A DNA stretch of 64,000 nt. Source: Knoxdaviesia capensis. Taxonomy: Eukaryota; Ascomycota; Sordariomycetes; Microascales; Gondwanamycetaceae. How positions within the stretch are numbered: the stretch's first letter is position 1; each line of letters opens with the position of its first letter. The stretch is taken from positions 1,557,234 through 1,621,233 of the forward strand of contig LNGK01000005.1 in NCBI GenBank assembly GCA_001510575.1. Reading direction: 5' to 3'. Positions 1 to 12,121 of this stretch are shown piece after piece. The position numbers and the translations under genes are program-made. The notes under the pieces were generated by a model. The model saw nothing but the letters and a program-made list of their open reading frames with translations. It ran no database searches and was not told the DNA's origin.

Positions 1-3000
1 GGGGGGGGGGGCTTTCTGCAGATGATTCCTGTTCAACCGTGGGTTCCTGCGACCTATAGCACGAGGCACTTATCATGCTTAAGAATGCAGCCAGCAGATG
101 TGTGTATGCAGCTCTGAGGTGCAGGTTTGGCCATGGGAGGACGAATAGAAGCCGCAGCATCCCCGCCACCACAGCCGCAACCTCAGGCATATTCGGCGAG
201 ACTTAGCGAGAGAAGAGGGAGAGACTGAGATGGGATAAGAAAAGCGGAAATGGCGCGCGCATGGCGAGACGCCCCACCGGGGTTGGATATACCTCTCCTC
301 ACAGGTTAATGGCTCTTATACTGCTCACAAACCCTCCATACACCAAGAGAGAAAAAAATGGTTACAGCAACAACTCCGTTCTGCAATACACATCGTCGTC
401 GGGATGCACACCTTGCTGGACTCCGGCTAGCCTCATATCACATAGGCCGGTTTTTTTCCCCTCGGAGGTGGGAATGCAGGACATGGCCTGCCTGTTCCCC
501 CCCTCAGCCGGCCGAAGAAGCCGAACAAGCCCGAGTTCGTGAGCGCCGAGTCATTTATCGGAAAGATCTGTCAACGACCGAGGGAGATAGAGAGGTGATA
601 CATGATTTCCTGGCACGGAGACCCGCGACCGCGAGGCCCGGCGTAGCCTGACTCACTATCGGCGGCTTACGGGGCAATCCGGGACGAAGTGAAGGGCCGC
701 CGTCTTGTCGGGGGAATCAACCGAGCACTGGAGAGCGGTAGCCGCTACGGGAATGGTTTTATTTTTATTTTTTTTACCAGGTGGCTGTGGCCTTAGGTCA
801 GCATTCTATGTTCCGTCGTTGGCCTTGTGTTAATGTGCATGTGCATGTGAGTGTGAGTGTGCCCGTTGCGTCCTTGCTGCTTTCTCCCCCACCCAACCTG
901 GACACATTTCAGGAAGAAACCCAAAGGTCCCTTCGGTAAAGGTCGCACTGGAGAAGCAGGCGGGCGGGGGAGGGAAAAGCGAACTTGGTGACGGAAAGCC
1001 AAACAGGTTACTTCTCTTTCCCCTCCTCGCCGTTGTTGGGTTCTTCCAGGTTACGTCCATCCGCCCCATGGACCTTTTTTTTTTTTTTCGGTTCTTACGG
1101 TCGTCTTGCTGCGCACTATACTGTAGGTGCTGGTCCCGGGTGGGAAAACGTGTGAACCGTGTCGCGTACTAGGGGCTTGGGGTTTATTTTAGATCAGGGC
1201 AGCGCACACACCAACACCACACACACGCACGCAGTGATGTTTCTATTCACAAGCTATTTCCAGGCCGCGCTCACTTTCCCCACGTATCCAGTACGTCCAA
1301 GGCCAAGCGAACCCGCCTCGACTTCCGTCTTACGACTCCCAGTTTATTACATACAACGGCGGATGGATGTCGCCTTTTGTTCCCAGCCCGGGTGTATGTA
1401 CACTTTGTACCTGATACCAAGCCCACCACGAGATAACTTTAATCCCTGGGAAAGTGTGGCTCGGGGTGGGGAACAGGCGTTTTTTTCGCCATCGAGCACT
1501 TTCCTGTTTCTTGGTTCCTCTCGTCTCTCTCTCTCTCTCTTTCGCTCTCTCTCACTCCTTCCTCACCTCTCCCGCTCCGCTTCTGCTGCCTTCTCCCTCC
1601 CTCCATGCATTTAATCTATTCTGGCCGCAACTCTGGACTGGTCTTTCCGTTCCTTTCTATCCATACCGTAGGTACTTCCATGCGCTCGATGCGGGCGAGG
1701 TTACATGCGCACGCAAAAAGAAGCCGTGGGAATGTAACCTGTTGGCTGCGGGAGGTATGGGCACGGTACCAGTTCCAGTGGTTTCCCTACAGTAAGTACT
1801 TAAGTACTATATTTCTGTGGGCTCGACGGAGTATCGATGGATGGGCCTTTTTCTGCCCCAACTTCCAACCGTTCCATTTTGCTGTTCGGTGTTCGGTTGG
1901 CTGCTTGCTGGGAGCCGTCCTCGGGTACTAGGCAGCGAACTGTAGAAATCCTGTCTGGGCAGACTCTCCTGTCCTTGCTATGGTTCTCTCCCAGCATCTC
2001 AACAGCCGGGCGAGGGGGCGTTCTCGTTCCGTACTAGGCGCATCGGCTGGACTATTCCAGGCGACTAAGACGGGGACTTCGTCCTTTCTAGCGAGCTTGG
2101 CCCGATGTCTCCGTCGGAGTTCGATTGATTAGACATCTACGAGTACGAGGACATGTATCCCAAAAGCGCAACGGTGCAAGGTACCGTTTCCTACACTATT
2201 AGATGCAGCAGTAGGGCCGCCGCATCTCCCACCCCCGCCGGCCGCCACTTAATCGGCCGTATCGTGCTTGGCTGGGGGGTTTATTTTGCAGCCATGGTAG
2301 GTACTCCGTACAGTGGGTAAAGTGCACTAAGTGTCTGCCCTGTACGGTTCCTTGCGCTATTGCACCATTGGATGCTACTCTGCCGCCGCCCGTGTGTGTC
2401 TGCGCAATTGCCCTTCTTGATGATCTTCAGTTGCTCCTTCTTGTTTGGTAGCCCGCCTTCCTGTCCAAGTTGGAGCGTGATCTGGTTCGTTTTGCGCTCT
2501 TGCTGTCTGTCTGTGTGTCTTGTGGGCAGCTCTTTCCCAGAGGTTGCTTATACATGTATCCTTTGGCTTGTTACATCCCATCTCCTGCCTCTATTGCAGA
2601 GTGCTCCTTCCTTCGCCATCATTTGCTCGCCTACTATCCAGCCCTCCTCCCAAGCTTCCCTCGCTCGCTCCTCCCTCTTCTCCTGTCTTCTGCATTCCTT
2701 CCTCTCCCTGTCCTCCCCCTCCTGCCTTCTCCCCCCGTCCCTTGACTAATCAGTATCTGCCATCCCAGGTCGCTGCTACATGCATTCCACCCACAATTGG
2801 TACTTGCGTCCGTCCTCGAATCCAGCCTTGCCTGTTCTCCGCCCGCCGCCACTGCCCACTTCTCGGGTGCTCCTCATCTTGAGTTTCCCCCCATTCGTTC
2901 TTTCCCAAACCTTTCAGATTCGCATTCCGCCTTTCTGAAAAGAAGCCAAGCGAAAGAGGAAAGACTGCATATAGCGATCTCTCTCTTCGCTTTTCGCCTG

Positions 3001-4182
3001 CTGCCTCGATTTCATAAGCACATCGGGTTCCACCGATTCGCCATTCCATCCTGATACTATCGCCACCTCCCACCTCCCAAAAAGTACTGGGCCTCTCCCC
3101 CCAGCTTTGGCTTTGGCTGCCATTTTACAGTTGGTCGGTCAGTGAGTGTTCTGCTCCTTCCCTGTCTTTTCCCCAGTTCCTGTTCAGCCACCTGCAGCCT
3201 TGGACCGTCTTCTTGTCCTTCCACTCTTGCTTCCTTTTCCCGCCTATCCGTAATCTGTGCTGGTGTACTCCAGACTTTTTTTCTCATCTAATCTTTTTCC
3301 TCCCCTTCACTTCCTACCTGTATAATTCCTTTTCTTCTTTTTTTTTCCTTTTTTTTATCCTCCTCGTTTCTTCAACTTCTCCCTGCATAGCCTTTATCAG
3401 CCTTCCTTTTCTCTGTTCTTCTCTCCTCCTCCTTTTTTGTTTTCAAAGCAATCTCCTAATTTTCTGTATATTTATGTTTTCTTTCTCCTCCTTCCTCTCC
3501 TGTCCGTGTCTTATAATTCCAAAGTTCCTCCCTCCTGTGATAATTGCGACGACTTCAAATTACCCACCCACCATCGAATCTGTCCCCTCTTGACGTCTCT
3601 CCAATCTGTCTAGAGTCCTGCTGTTGCTAACTCGATTCCCCACTATCGTCAACCACTGCGCTTTCGATTGCTTTTGCTCTTGACTTGCTCGACCTTCGTC
3701 CTTCTGCGACGCGCTCAACCTCAATCAAAAAGTCCCACCTCGAAACCTCGACTGCCACTTTGCGCGCCCATCCAATTCCTTCGTGTCTGTCGCACTCATT
3801 CCTCGAGGCCGATTCTTTTCCTGGTTGCCCTGATTGGATTGCGCGACTGTCTTTTGACTCTCATCTCTCGATCATAAAAGTTTCACCATCGTCGCTGTTG
3901 CCTGTCTCTTCTTTTTTTTTCTCCACCCGTCTGCAGTGCCGGCGCTGCCCACCCGCCGATCAGCCTCTCTCGGTCTCTATATTTTCGCAGTGTTGCCCAT
4001 TTATCCACCGCACTCCTGCGAAACGTCGAGCTAGAGGCAAAAAAGGGGGGAGGAAGACTTCAAGCCGAATCACTCTTCCTCTGCGATCCCATTGCGTGTA
4101 CAGCTACAGCTTGGGAATTGACGTTTTGTTGCGCTCCTATCTTATTTTCTCATCGGCTTCTTGCGTCCTGTAACCTACAGCC
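1..4182. other. Long non-coding leader/promoter region upstream of creB
   Basis: No gene can be supported here. The window opens with a run of G. From about 1500 onward the plus strand becomes pyrimidine-rich (CT microsatellite near 1527-1553, then long C/T tracts from about 2400 to 4180), which in filamentous fungi is typical of promoters and long 5' leaders. Short reading frames occur but none shows a family motif or sensible codon use. A C/T-rich acceptor-like site ends at 4180, two bases before the creB start codon, so a 5'-UTR intron is possible but unproven. Confidence 0.6.
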
Positions 4183-7100
4183 ATGGACACCTTCAAAAAG
4201 CTCCGTTTTGGAGACTCGGTAAGTTGCTGGTTCACCTGGCCACTTTTGCGTCACTGACGTCGCTCATAACGTCTCACCACTACGTCTCACCATCGTTTGT
4301 CTTGCCGAAGGGTGACGGCGCTGTTCATTTCTGGTTCCCTCTATGGTGCTAACCGTGTCTCTTTTTTCTCTCTCTCTCTCCCATGTTTAGACCTCCCAGA
4401 CGAAAGAAGCGGCAAAGAAGAAGGATGAACCCGTGGTAGAGCTGACTCCGTTGGAGAAGATGCTTCAAACGTCGTCATCGACCGACTTTGGCACCGATCA
4501 CTTTTTCGGTCTTGAAAATGTTCGTGTACCTCACTAGCACTGGCTCGCCTTTGCCCTTTGCAATCAACCCAGACAAAAATATCCGGCAAAATTCTTTCCA
4601 TACCTAGCCTCCCCAGATAGTCCCACAAACTAACCATTGACTATCTCGTCTCTAAATACTTCTAGTTCGGAAACACTTGGTAAGATCCTCCCTCGATGTT
4701 AATCTACATATCTCGTCCCCATCTCCCGACTCACCCCATTCCAGCCACCATGATCAACTGTCCGCAATACTGACTGGGTTATCGATTCTTTGACATGTGT
4801 ATAGCTACTGCAATTCGATTGTCCAGGCCCTCTACTACTCCAAGGAGTTCCGCGACAATGTTATCGACTATCCCACAAGCGTCCAATCTCTGGTTGCCAA
4901 ACAATCAGCCGGCGTCAACGGCCACGCCGCCAATTCCAAGGTCAACGTGACCATTCGCCCCCCGCCGGTCCAAGCCACCCCTCCTCCACTGAATGGCAAA
5001 CAAAAACAAATGTCCTCGTCCGAGGCTCTGCGCCGTCGACAGCAGGCCGCCGCCGGAATCAGTCCGACGCCGGGCCAAGCCATCCGTCCCGAAGACCGCC
5101 CCGACTCTCCCGAATACAAGAAGAAGCAAGCCATGATCAAGGGCCCCATCATCGAGCTCGCCCAGGAAAACAACGGTACCGAAACCATGGAGGAGTCCAC
5201 CTTTACCGGCCTGAAGGATATCTTCTTGGCCCTCATGCAGCGCGAAACCCAGACCGGCGTGTTGAGTCCCCAGCGCTTCCTCGAAATCTTCAAGCGCGAT
5301 AACGAAATGTTTCGCAACTCCATGCACCAGGACGCCCACGAGTTCTACGGCATCGTTCTCAACGACGTCATTGCCAATGTCGAGGCCAGCACCCAGCGGT
5401 TACAAGAAGAGTACAGCCTCAGCGTCAAGAAAGCCCAGTCCGAAGCCGATCCTGCGACGAAAGACGAGAACACCAAGAGTGTGGTGACGCTGCCCAAGGC
5501 CGGATGGGTCAACGACATCTTCGAAGGCGTGCTAACATCGGAGACAAAGTGCCTCACCTGTGAGACAGTCTCGCAAAAGTACGAGACTTTCCTCGATCTC
5601 TCTATCGATCTGGAGGAGCACTCGTCCGTCACGTCGTGTCTGCACAAGTTTTCCGCCGAGGAAATGCTTTGCGAGCGAAACAAATTCCACTGCGACCACT
5701 GTGGTGGTCTTCAGGAAGCCGAGAAGCGCATGAAGATCAAGAGACTACCGCGCGTGCTCGCCCTACACCTAAAGCGCTTCAAGTACACCGAGGATTACAG
5801 CCGACTCCAGAAACTGATGCACCGCGTCGTGTACCCTTACTACATGCGCATGTTCAACACCACCGACGAGACCGAGGACGCCGACCGGCTGTACGAGCTG
5901 TATGCCGTGGTTGTTCACATTGGAGGAAACGCCTACCACGGACATTACGTGTCCGTCATCAAGACCGAGGAGCACGGCTGGCTCCTGTTCGACGACGAAA
6001 TGGTGGAGCCGGTTGACAAGGAATACGTGTCGACGTTCTTTGGCGATAAGACACAGCTGGCTAGTGCATATGTGTTGTTCTACCAAGAGACCACGTTTGA
6101 GAAGATGCAGGCCGAGATCGACTTGGAAAACCGCGCAGAGGAGATCAAGGCCGCCCAAGCCGCGGCCGCGGCCGCTGCGGGTACTGAGAACGGCCATGCC
6201 AATGGCACCGACAGCCGACCTCCCATCGGCCGCCTGTCCACGCAGATTTCCAGCCGCGTCGTCGACGAAAAGGAAGCCAGTCTTGCCGATCTCGCCCACG
6301 CCAAAACCGCCCCCGCACCGGCAGTCTCCAAGCCATCGGCCGAACTGAATGGAAGTGCAGTGAATGGCGCTGCCCCGTCAGCCGCCAACATCCGAGATTC
6401 GTTGACGGCAGTGCCTGTCACATACGCTTCGCCAGCGGCCTCTCCGTCCTCTAAAACCAAAGACGACATCAAGCGCGAGAAGAAGGAGAGAGAGGCTGCC
6501 GAGAAGGCGGCGAAGAAGCAGCGCAAGCTGGAAGAGAAAATGCGGCGGCGGGACGAGGAAGAGCGCATCTTTGCCGAGCAGAACGCCAAGAAAGAAGCCA
6601 TCAAGGAGCATGCTCGACGCATGGAGACGTTCAAGAAGGAGCGTGAGCAAGTGAGGCTGGCTCTGGAGCTCAGTAAGAAATTGGCCGAAGAGGAAGAAGC
6701 ACGGAAAGCCGCCAAGTCCTCGGAAGCAAACGGATCTTCTCCCCCGGCATCAGATGCGCCGGCCCCGAGTCCTTCGAACGGAAACGGCGGAATCAACCGG
6801 GTATTCACGGCGCCGATCCACGCCCTGTCGAGCAGCGCCAGCGTAACGGCCAGTTCGGCCAGCTCGACGTCGTTCCTCGCGCGCAGCAACCGCGCCAGCA
6901 AGTCGATAAGCCGCAAGGGGCTCGGCGGGCTGCTCGGCAAGGACAAGGACGAGGATGCGTCAGTGCCGATTCTGCAGTCGGAGAACACGGTGGATTCCAA
7001 CGGGTCGTCGTCAACGCCCACGCCGACGCCCGGCAAATCGGCCACGGCGCTGCCGACCGGCATGAACGGCTCGGCGTCGCACATCAGCGGGTCCAACGGG

Positions 7101-7208
7101 TCCAACGGGTCGGCGTCTCCGGCGCCGGCGGCGGCGGCGGACAAGTCGTTCAAGACGCGGTTCGGGTTCTCGTTGGGCAAGAAGAAGAGTGCGAATGTGC
7201 TGTCGTGA
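4183..7208 (+). CDS. creB: CreB-type ubiquitin C-terminal hydrolase (USP family deubiquitinase)
   Basis: Cysteine-protease deubiquitinase of the fungal CreB/UBP9 type. In Aspergillus CreB works with the WD40 protein CreC and opposes ubiquitination in carbon catabolite repression; that role here is by homology. Exons are 4183-4218, 4391-4519, 4666-4679 and 4805-7208, giving 860 residues with frame kept throughout. The Cys box reads GLENFGNTCYCNSIVQ, with the catalytic cysteine at residue 60. Two CxxC pairs (CLTC, and CDHC about 60 residues later) form the zinc ribbon. The His box GNAYHGHYVSVI places the catalytic histidine near residue 440, followed by FDDEMVEPV. Residues about 609-695 are a Lys/Glu-rich coiled coil, and the last 150 residues are low-complexity Ser/Ala/Gly/Asn. 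Oddity: exon 3 is only 14 nt and the catalytic Cys codon is split by the intron after it. The family call is secure; the symbol rests on the USP core plus the coiled-coil tail. Confidence 0.93.
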
Positions 7209-8600
7209 GAGTGTAGGCGTGTTGGTATGTGTGGTCTTTGGGGTGGTGGTGCTTTTTTTTCCTCTCTTCGATTTTGGTGTCTTTGGAGGTTGTTTATGGT
7301 CCTCTTTTTTTTTCTCTTTTCACTGGGCGTGCACTCCGTAACTCTTCTCACCCAAAATTCTTCATGTCGTCTATACCGTCCACATTTTGATTCCCCATTC
7401 AAGCGAATTCTTTTCATTCTTCGTTTTGACGCTTGGTTTTTTTTTCTCTGTTCATGTTTCTATTTTTTCTTTTCTGGCACATAGTTTTTTTTCTTCTTGT
7501 TTGAACGCCACTCGCCGTGGTGGACTTGTACACACACACACACGCTCTCACCCACTTACACTGCTGTGCTCGGAGACAAGTAGCGAAATTTGGATTTTTT
7601 TGGTGGTTCTTTCGGTCGGTGTATCTTCTTGTGTGTGTGTGTGTGTGTCGTCTTTTTTTTTGGGTTATTTTGGTGTTTTGCTTTCTTGTTGTTCGACTTC
7701 CGCTTTGCTCTCTCCCTCGCTCTCGTCGTTGGTGATCAGCGGCCCATGTTCTGCGGGTGAAGCAGCACAGAGCAGCTGCTCGCGGATTTTGGGATGAAAC
7801 TGTATAGTGAACGAAAAATGATGAGAAGGGGGGGAGGGCGAGGGCGAGGGCGGAAATGATTGAATAAAATAAGGAGGAAGAGACGACGTGATGGAGGTGA
7901 TAAGGGAGGGAACGAACAGTCAGATAAGTTTAATGATGAAAAGACGGGGCGTGGCCGTTGTTGTTTCCTGGTGGACCTATCTTCGTTCCAGATGTGGGGG
8001 GCTCTAGAGACGATATATACATGAAATAATGAAGATGCGGATTGTGAGTGAAATCGGAGAACATGTGTGCTGTGCGTGGGAGTAGCGAAGATTGGAGACT
8101 GGTGAGTAGTGAGCGGTCTGTTAGTGCTGGTCCGTCGGCGGTGTAGAGATCTCTCGGGCAGTTGGCTACGACATCTGCAGGGAAGCAGTCCCGGCCAGCG
8201 CGTCTACGGAGCACAGTCACGGCATCTAGGTTCACGGGAGGTCAAGCACGGGCATTTCTGAGGCCGGGGTGTGGAGTGTGTGTGTGTGTATGTGTAGGTT
8301 TTGTCATTTCAGCATTATAACGGTAGGTATAGGAGTCCACGCCGGCCCCTGCCCCATGGGAGAGAGCAGCGGCGTTCCAGCATGTGCAGGCATCGCGGCC
8401 TTCGATCATTGCTGGGAGAGGAGGAGATGCAGCGGTGGGAGTCCGTAGGGTGAAGCCTCCCCCCCCCTCCTTCCCCGGCAGTTCGTTCGAGTTGGGAGTT
8501 TGTAGTGTGTGTGTATAGATGGTGTGTTTGGTCGTGGGTGATAAAAGGATGAGTCGATGGGGGGTAGAGCGCGGGTGGTGGTGGTCCTGGTGCTGCGTTT
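7209..8600. other. Convergent 3' region between creB and YOS1
   Basis: The 3' flanks of creB (plus) and YOS1 (minus) meet here. The stretch is T-rich after creB and contains an AC repeat near 7530-7545 and a GT repeat near 7631-7649. No coding sequence could be supported. Confidence 0.6.
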
Positions 8601-9250
8601 TCAACCGAGGACGAGTTCGTACAGTATGATCAAGATGTTACACACCATCAGGGGGACTGTTATCATTGAGTACAGGCACGGGTCAGTGAAGTCCGGGGGT
8701 TTCCTTGGTTCTTCTTCTCTCAGATACATTTTTTTTCCTTGCCCTGTCCTGGCTTTTGTCTCTCTCTGTCTGTGTCATCGTCACATAGAAAAGGGGGTGG
8801 GGGGAGGCGAAAGAAACGCACCTCGCATCAGTGTGCGCACGCTGGCTATCAAGTTGATGATCTTGACCTGCACGCTGGTGTCGCCGCTGGCGCCGAAGGC
8901 CGGGTCGTACGACGCGGACGAGAGGTTTACTAGGCGAGCTGTCAGTATATGTTACGGTGCTTGCACGCGGCTGTGGCTGTGGATGTGGGTTGTTCCTGGG
9001 CGGAACCAGGCGGAGGAGAGATGAGAGGATGATTGGCGGGGGGNGAGGACGTACTGCGCGCGAGGAAGCGGTCTTCGGAGAGGATGGCAATGGCGTTGGT
9101 GAGGAGGACGGCAACTACAGGAGAACGGGCGGCGGTCGGTCAGTTCTGGCTCGGTTGGGGAGCTTTTTGCTTCTTCTTTGCTTGAGGAGCCACTGCGATG
9201 AGCGGCGCGGGGGTGCACGTACTGTACAAGAAGCTGCCGAAGAACAACAT
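8601..9250 (-). CDS. YOS1: Yos1-like protein (IER3IP1 family), ER-Golgi transport
   Basis: Small membrane protein of the Yos1/IER3IP1 family. In yeast, Yos1 joins Yip1 and Yif1 in COPII vesicle formation and ER-to-Golgi traffic. It is encoded by four exons on the minus strand: 9223-9250, 9055-9114, 8822-8929 and 8601-8656 (28+60+108+56 nt = 83 residues plus stop). All three introns are GT-AG (two GTACGT donors, one GTGCGT) and phases match. The N-terminal hydrophobic helix FLYIAVLLTNAIAILSEDRF carries the family's typical NA-A-LSE-RF pattern. The middle has VQVKIINLIASVRTLMR, and the C-terminal hydrophobic segment VPLMVCNILIILYELVLG ends the protein as in yeast (about 85 residues). No single exon is long enough to stand out, so simple gene scans would miss it. 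One ambiguous base (9044) lies in the second intron. Head-to-head with ALG12. Confidence 0.9.
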
Positions 9251-9885
9251 GGTGGGCTAGGAGTACCGGGCGGATGTGTGGAGCGGGCGTGGATGGAGGT
9301 GGGAACGTCGGCGTCGGGACGCGGCCGAGGAAACGGGCGGAGGGTGGTGGTGAGGCGGCCCCGGAGATGACGACAACGGGGGGCGGGTGGAGTATCGGAC
9401 GACGGTGATCGACGGCGGGGAACGACGGGAGGGAGACTCGGCGGTGTAAACAAACTCCGGGGGTCGACAAAATAAAGGGAGGAAATAATGTATGAATCAA
9501 TTCTCGTTGGTGGGGTCGCGTCGTCGGTGGTGATGATCAAAAGCAACATGCAGAAATCCACAGGAGAGAAACAGAGGAAACAAAATACGTGGACAGGAAA
9601 GGTGTTCCGTAGAGGGGACAGCTTGGAGCGTTCTGATTGGTCGGGTTTGGCGCAGCAAAAGGTGCTGGGTTGGTGGACGCAGGCGCGCGGATATGGCGGC
9701 TAGCGCCAACGGCCAGTGCTCCTTCTTTTTTGGGAGAGGTGGGACAGACACAACGACAACATGCTTTTTGAAAGTTGTCCTTGTTTTTTGCTTTCTCCTT
9801 TACATACTCTCTTTGTCCCGCTGCTCTCTTGTTCCTTGCATTGTGCGGATTCCATTGTGAATACCACTGCTTAACGACAGAAATC
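9251..9885. promoter_or_regulatory. Shared divergent promoter YOS1/ALG12
   Basis: A 635 bp non-coding gap lies between two divergent secretory-pathway genes and must hold both promoters. I see no clear TATA box on either side. Co-regulation of the pair is only an inference from the arrangement. Confidence 0.5.
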
Positions 9886-12121
9886 ATGGCGCCGCCGATT
9901 AAAGCCGGGACCGGCCCGGCCGACCAGCAGCCGCCGCCGCCGCCGAGCTCCTCCAGGATGCCGATTCTCAGATTCCGAGGCACGTTCCCCCCCCCATCCC
10001 GCTTCTCTGGAGGCCCCCTCCCCCTCTCTAACGTTTCTCCATCACCCCGCTGCAGACCTCGTCATCCCCGCCACCATCCTCGTGCACCTGCTCGTGGCTC
10101 CGCACACCAAGGTCGAAGAGTCGTTCAACATGCAGGCCGCGCACGACGTGCTCGTGTACGGCGCACCGGCCGACCTCTCGCTGCGCGGCTTCGCCACGCT
10201 GCTCGCGGACGTGCTGCCGGCGCTTGCGCGCGCGCCGCCGGCGTCCTGGCCCGCCGTGCTCGCGGCCCACCGCGCCGCCGGGCCCGCGCCGCCGTACGAC
10301 CACCTGACCTTCGCGGGTGCCGTGCCGCGGACGTTTGCCGGCGCGCTTGTGCTGGGCGGCGCTGCGCGGCCGGTGCTGGCGGCGGGCGTGGGGTTTCGGC
10401 ACGCGCAGGTGGTGGTGCGCGGCGTGCTGGGGCTGGCGAATGCCGGCGCGCTGGGCGTGTTTGCGCGGCGGCTGCGGCGGGCTGCCGGCACGCATGCGGA
10501 GCTGTGGTTTATTGCGTTTGTGGCCAGCCAGTTCCATCTGATGTTCTATGCGTCGCGGACGCTGCCGAACATGTTTGCGTTTTGTCTGAGTATGTTTGCC
10601 CCCTCGTGCTGGTTCTGGTCGGGCGGCCCTTGTCGCCGGTGTCGCGACCACATCCCAAACTAACCCTCGACCCTAGCCACCCTCGCCTCCGCCCTCCTCC
10701 TCCCCACCCCGACCTCCGTAACCAGCGTGTCAACCTCCGGCACATCGCACGCCGCCGCCGCCGCCGCCTGCGCCCTGCTCGCCACCGCCGCCGCCGTCTT
10801 CCGCGCCGAGCTGGCCATCCTGCTCGCAACCACCGTGCTCGCCCAACTCCTCGCCACCCCGCGCGCCGCGACCCCCGCGCGCCTGCTCCTCCCGCCCGCC
10901 CTCGCCTCCGCGGCGGCCCTCGCCGTCACCGTGCCGGTCGACTCGATGTTCTGGCGCCGGCTGGTGTGGCCCGAGCTCGCCGGCTTCGTGTTCAACGCCG
11001 TGCACGGCAACTCGGCCGCCTGGGGCGTGGCCCCCTGGCACTACTACTTCTCGTCGGCGCTGCCGCGGCTGCTGGTCAACCCGCTGGTGCTGGGCGGGCT
11101 GGTGCCGATGGCCGTGGCGCTGCCGGCGACCTCGCGCATGGCGCGCACGCTGGTGGCGCCGAGTCTGCTGTTTGTCGCGGTGTACTCGCTGCAGCCGCAC
11201 AAGGAGACGCGCTTCGTCTTCTACGCCGTGCCCCCGCTGGCGGGTGCGGCCGCCGCCGCCGCCGCCTGGATCTCGCGCCGTGCCGCCAAGGCCGTGTACT
11301 ACCGTGCCGCCGTCGGCGCGCTGGTGCTCTCGGTGGCGCTGTCGGCGGCTGCCTCGTCCGGCATGCTGCTGGTGTCGGCGCTCAACTACCCCGGCGGCGA
11401 CGCGCTCGCCCAGCTGGCCACCATCGCGGCCCACGATGTCGCGCCTGTTGCGCTGCCCCCCGACGCGCCGGCCGCCCAGCCGCCCGCCGTGGTGCGGGTG
11501 TACGCGGACGTGCTCAGCTGCATGACCGGCGTCACGCTGTTCGGGACCAACCCTGGCGGCCGCCGCCTGGACGATTTCTCGCCGGAAGCCCTCATGCGCG
11601 GCGCCGCCGGATCCCCTGTGGTGCTCGACATTGCGCGCCCGGACGACGTGCCTGCGCCGGACGACCCGTTCTGGGCCCACCTCGACTACGCGCTCGCTGA
11701 GAGCCCCGCGCGCATCGGCAGCGGCGGGCCCGGTGGTGGCTGGGACGTGGTGGCTGTGGTCGAGGGCTTCGCGGGCATCGAGTTCCTGCGGCCCGGCCAG
11801 CAGAGCGCCAGCCTTGCCGATCCGCCCCTCGACCCCAGCGAGCCGGCGCTGGACGCCGCGCCGGTTGTCGGTCGTGGGGCGCTGGTGGGCTCGGTGCGCC
11901 GCGCGGTGCGCAGTGCCACCGGCGGCTGGTGGATCGGGCCGCGCATGCGCCCGCGCATCCATATCATGAAACGCCGGGGCCCCAGCGGCGGCAAGCGCGC
12001 TGCGGCGGCCGGCGGCCGGCATATCCGGCCTGGTGGCGGGAGACACGGGCCTGGCGGTCCCGGCAAGTGGCACACGCTGCCGTACCAGCCGCACCAGCCG
12101 GCCCGGACAGCAGATATGTAA
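9886..12121 (+). CDS. ALG12: ALG12 Dol-P-Man:Man7GlcNAc2-PP-Dol alpha-1,6-mannosyltransferase
   Basis: GT22-family mannosyltransferase of the ER membrane. It adds the eighth mannose, in alpha-1,6 linkage, to the lipid-linked N-glycan precursor using dolichol-phosphate-mannose. Exons 9886-9979, 10056-10589 and 10677-12121 give 690 residues with matched phases. Early signature: APHTKVEESFNMQAAHDVL (about residues 47-65), the acidic first lumenal loop shared by Alg12 proteins. Then SRTLPNMFAF (end of exon 2), VPVDSMFW, and the GT22 motif HKETRF at about residue 384, with many hydrophobic segments between. A long Gly/Arg-rich tail makes it larger than the roughly 550-residue yeast enzyme. Oddity: intron 1 starts with GC (G|GCACGT) rather than GT; using the nearby GT instead breaks the conserved RFRDLVIPATI reading. 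Exon 3 is extremely GC-rich, which produces long meaningless antisense frames. Confidence 0.93.

Noticed and set aside
2360..2749. Ser/Leu/Cys-rich frames upstream of creB
   Set aside because: Typical translation of C/T-rich leader DNA; no conserved feature.
6080..7417. 445-residue antisense frame opposite the creB tail
   Set aside because: Lies over the low-complexity creB C-terminus, Ser/Leu-rich, no independent features.
9775..11700. 641-residue plus-strand frame overlapping ALG12
   Set aside because: Reads straight through ALG12 introns out of frame and is Arg/Pro-rich; the spliced frame carries all GT22 motifs.
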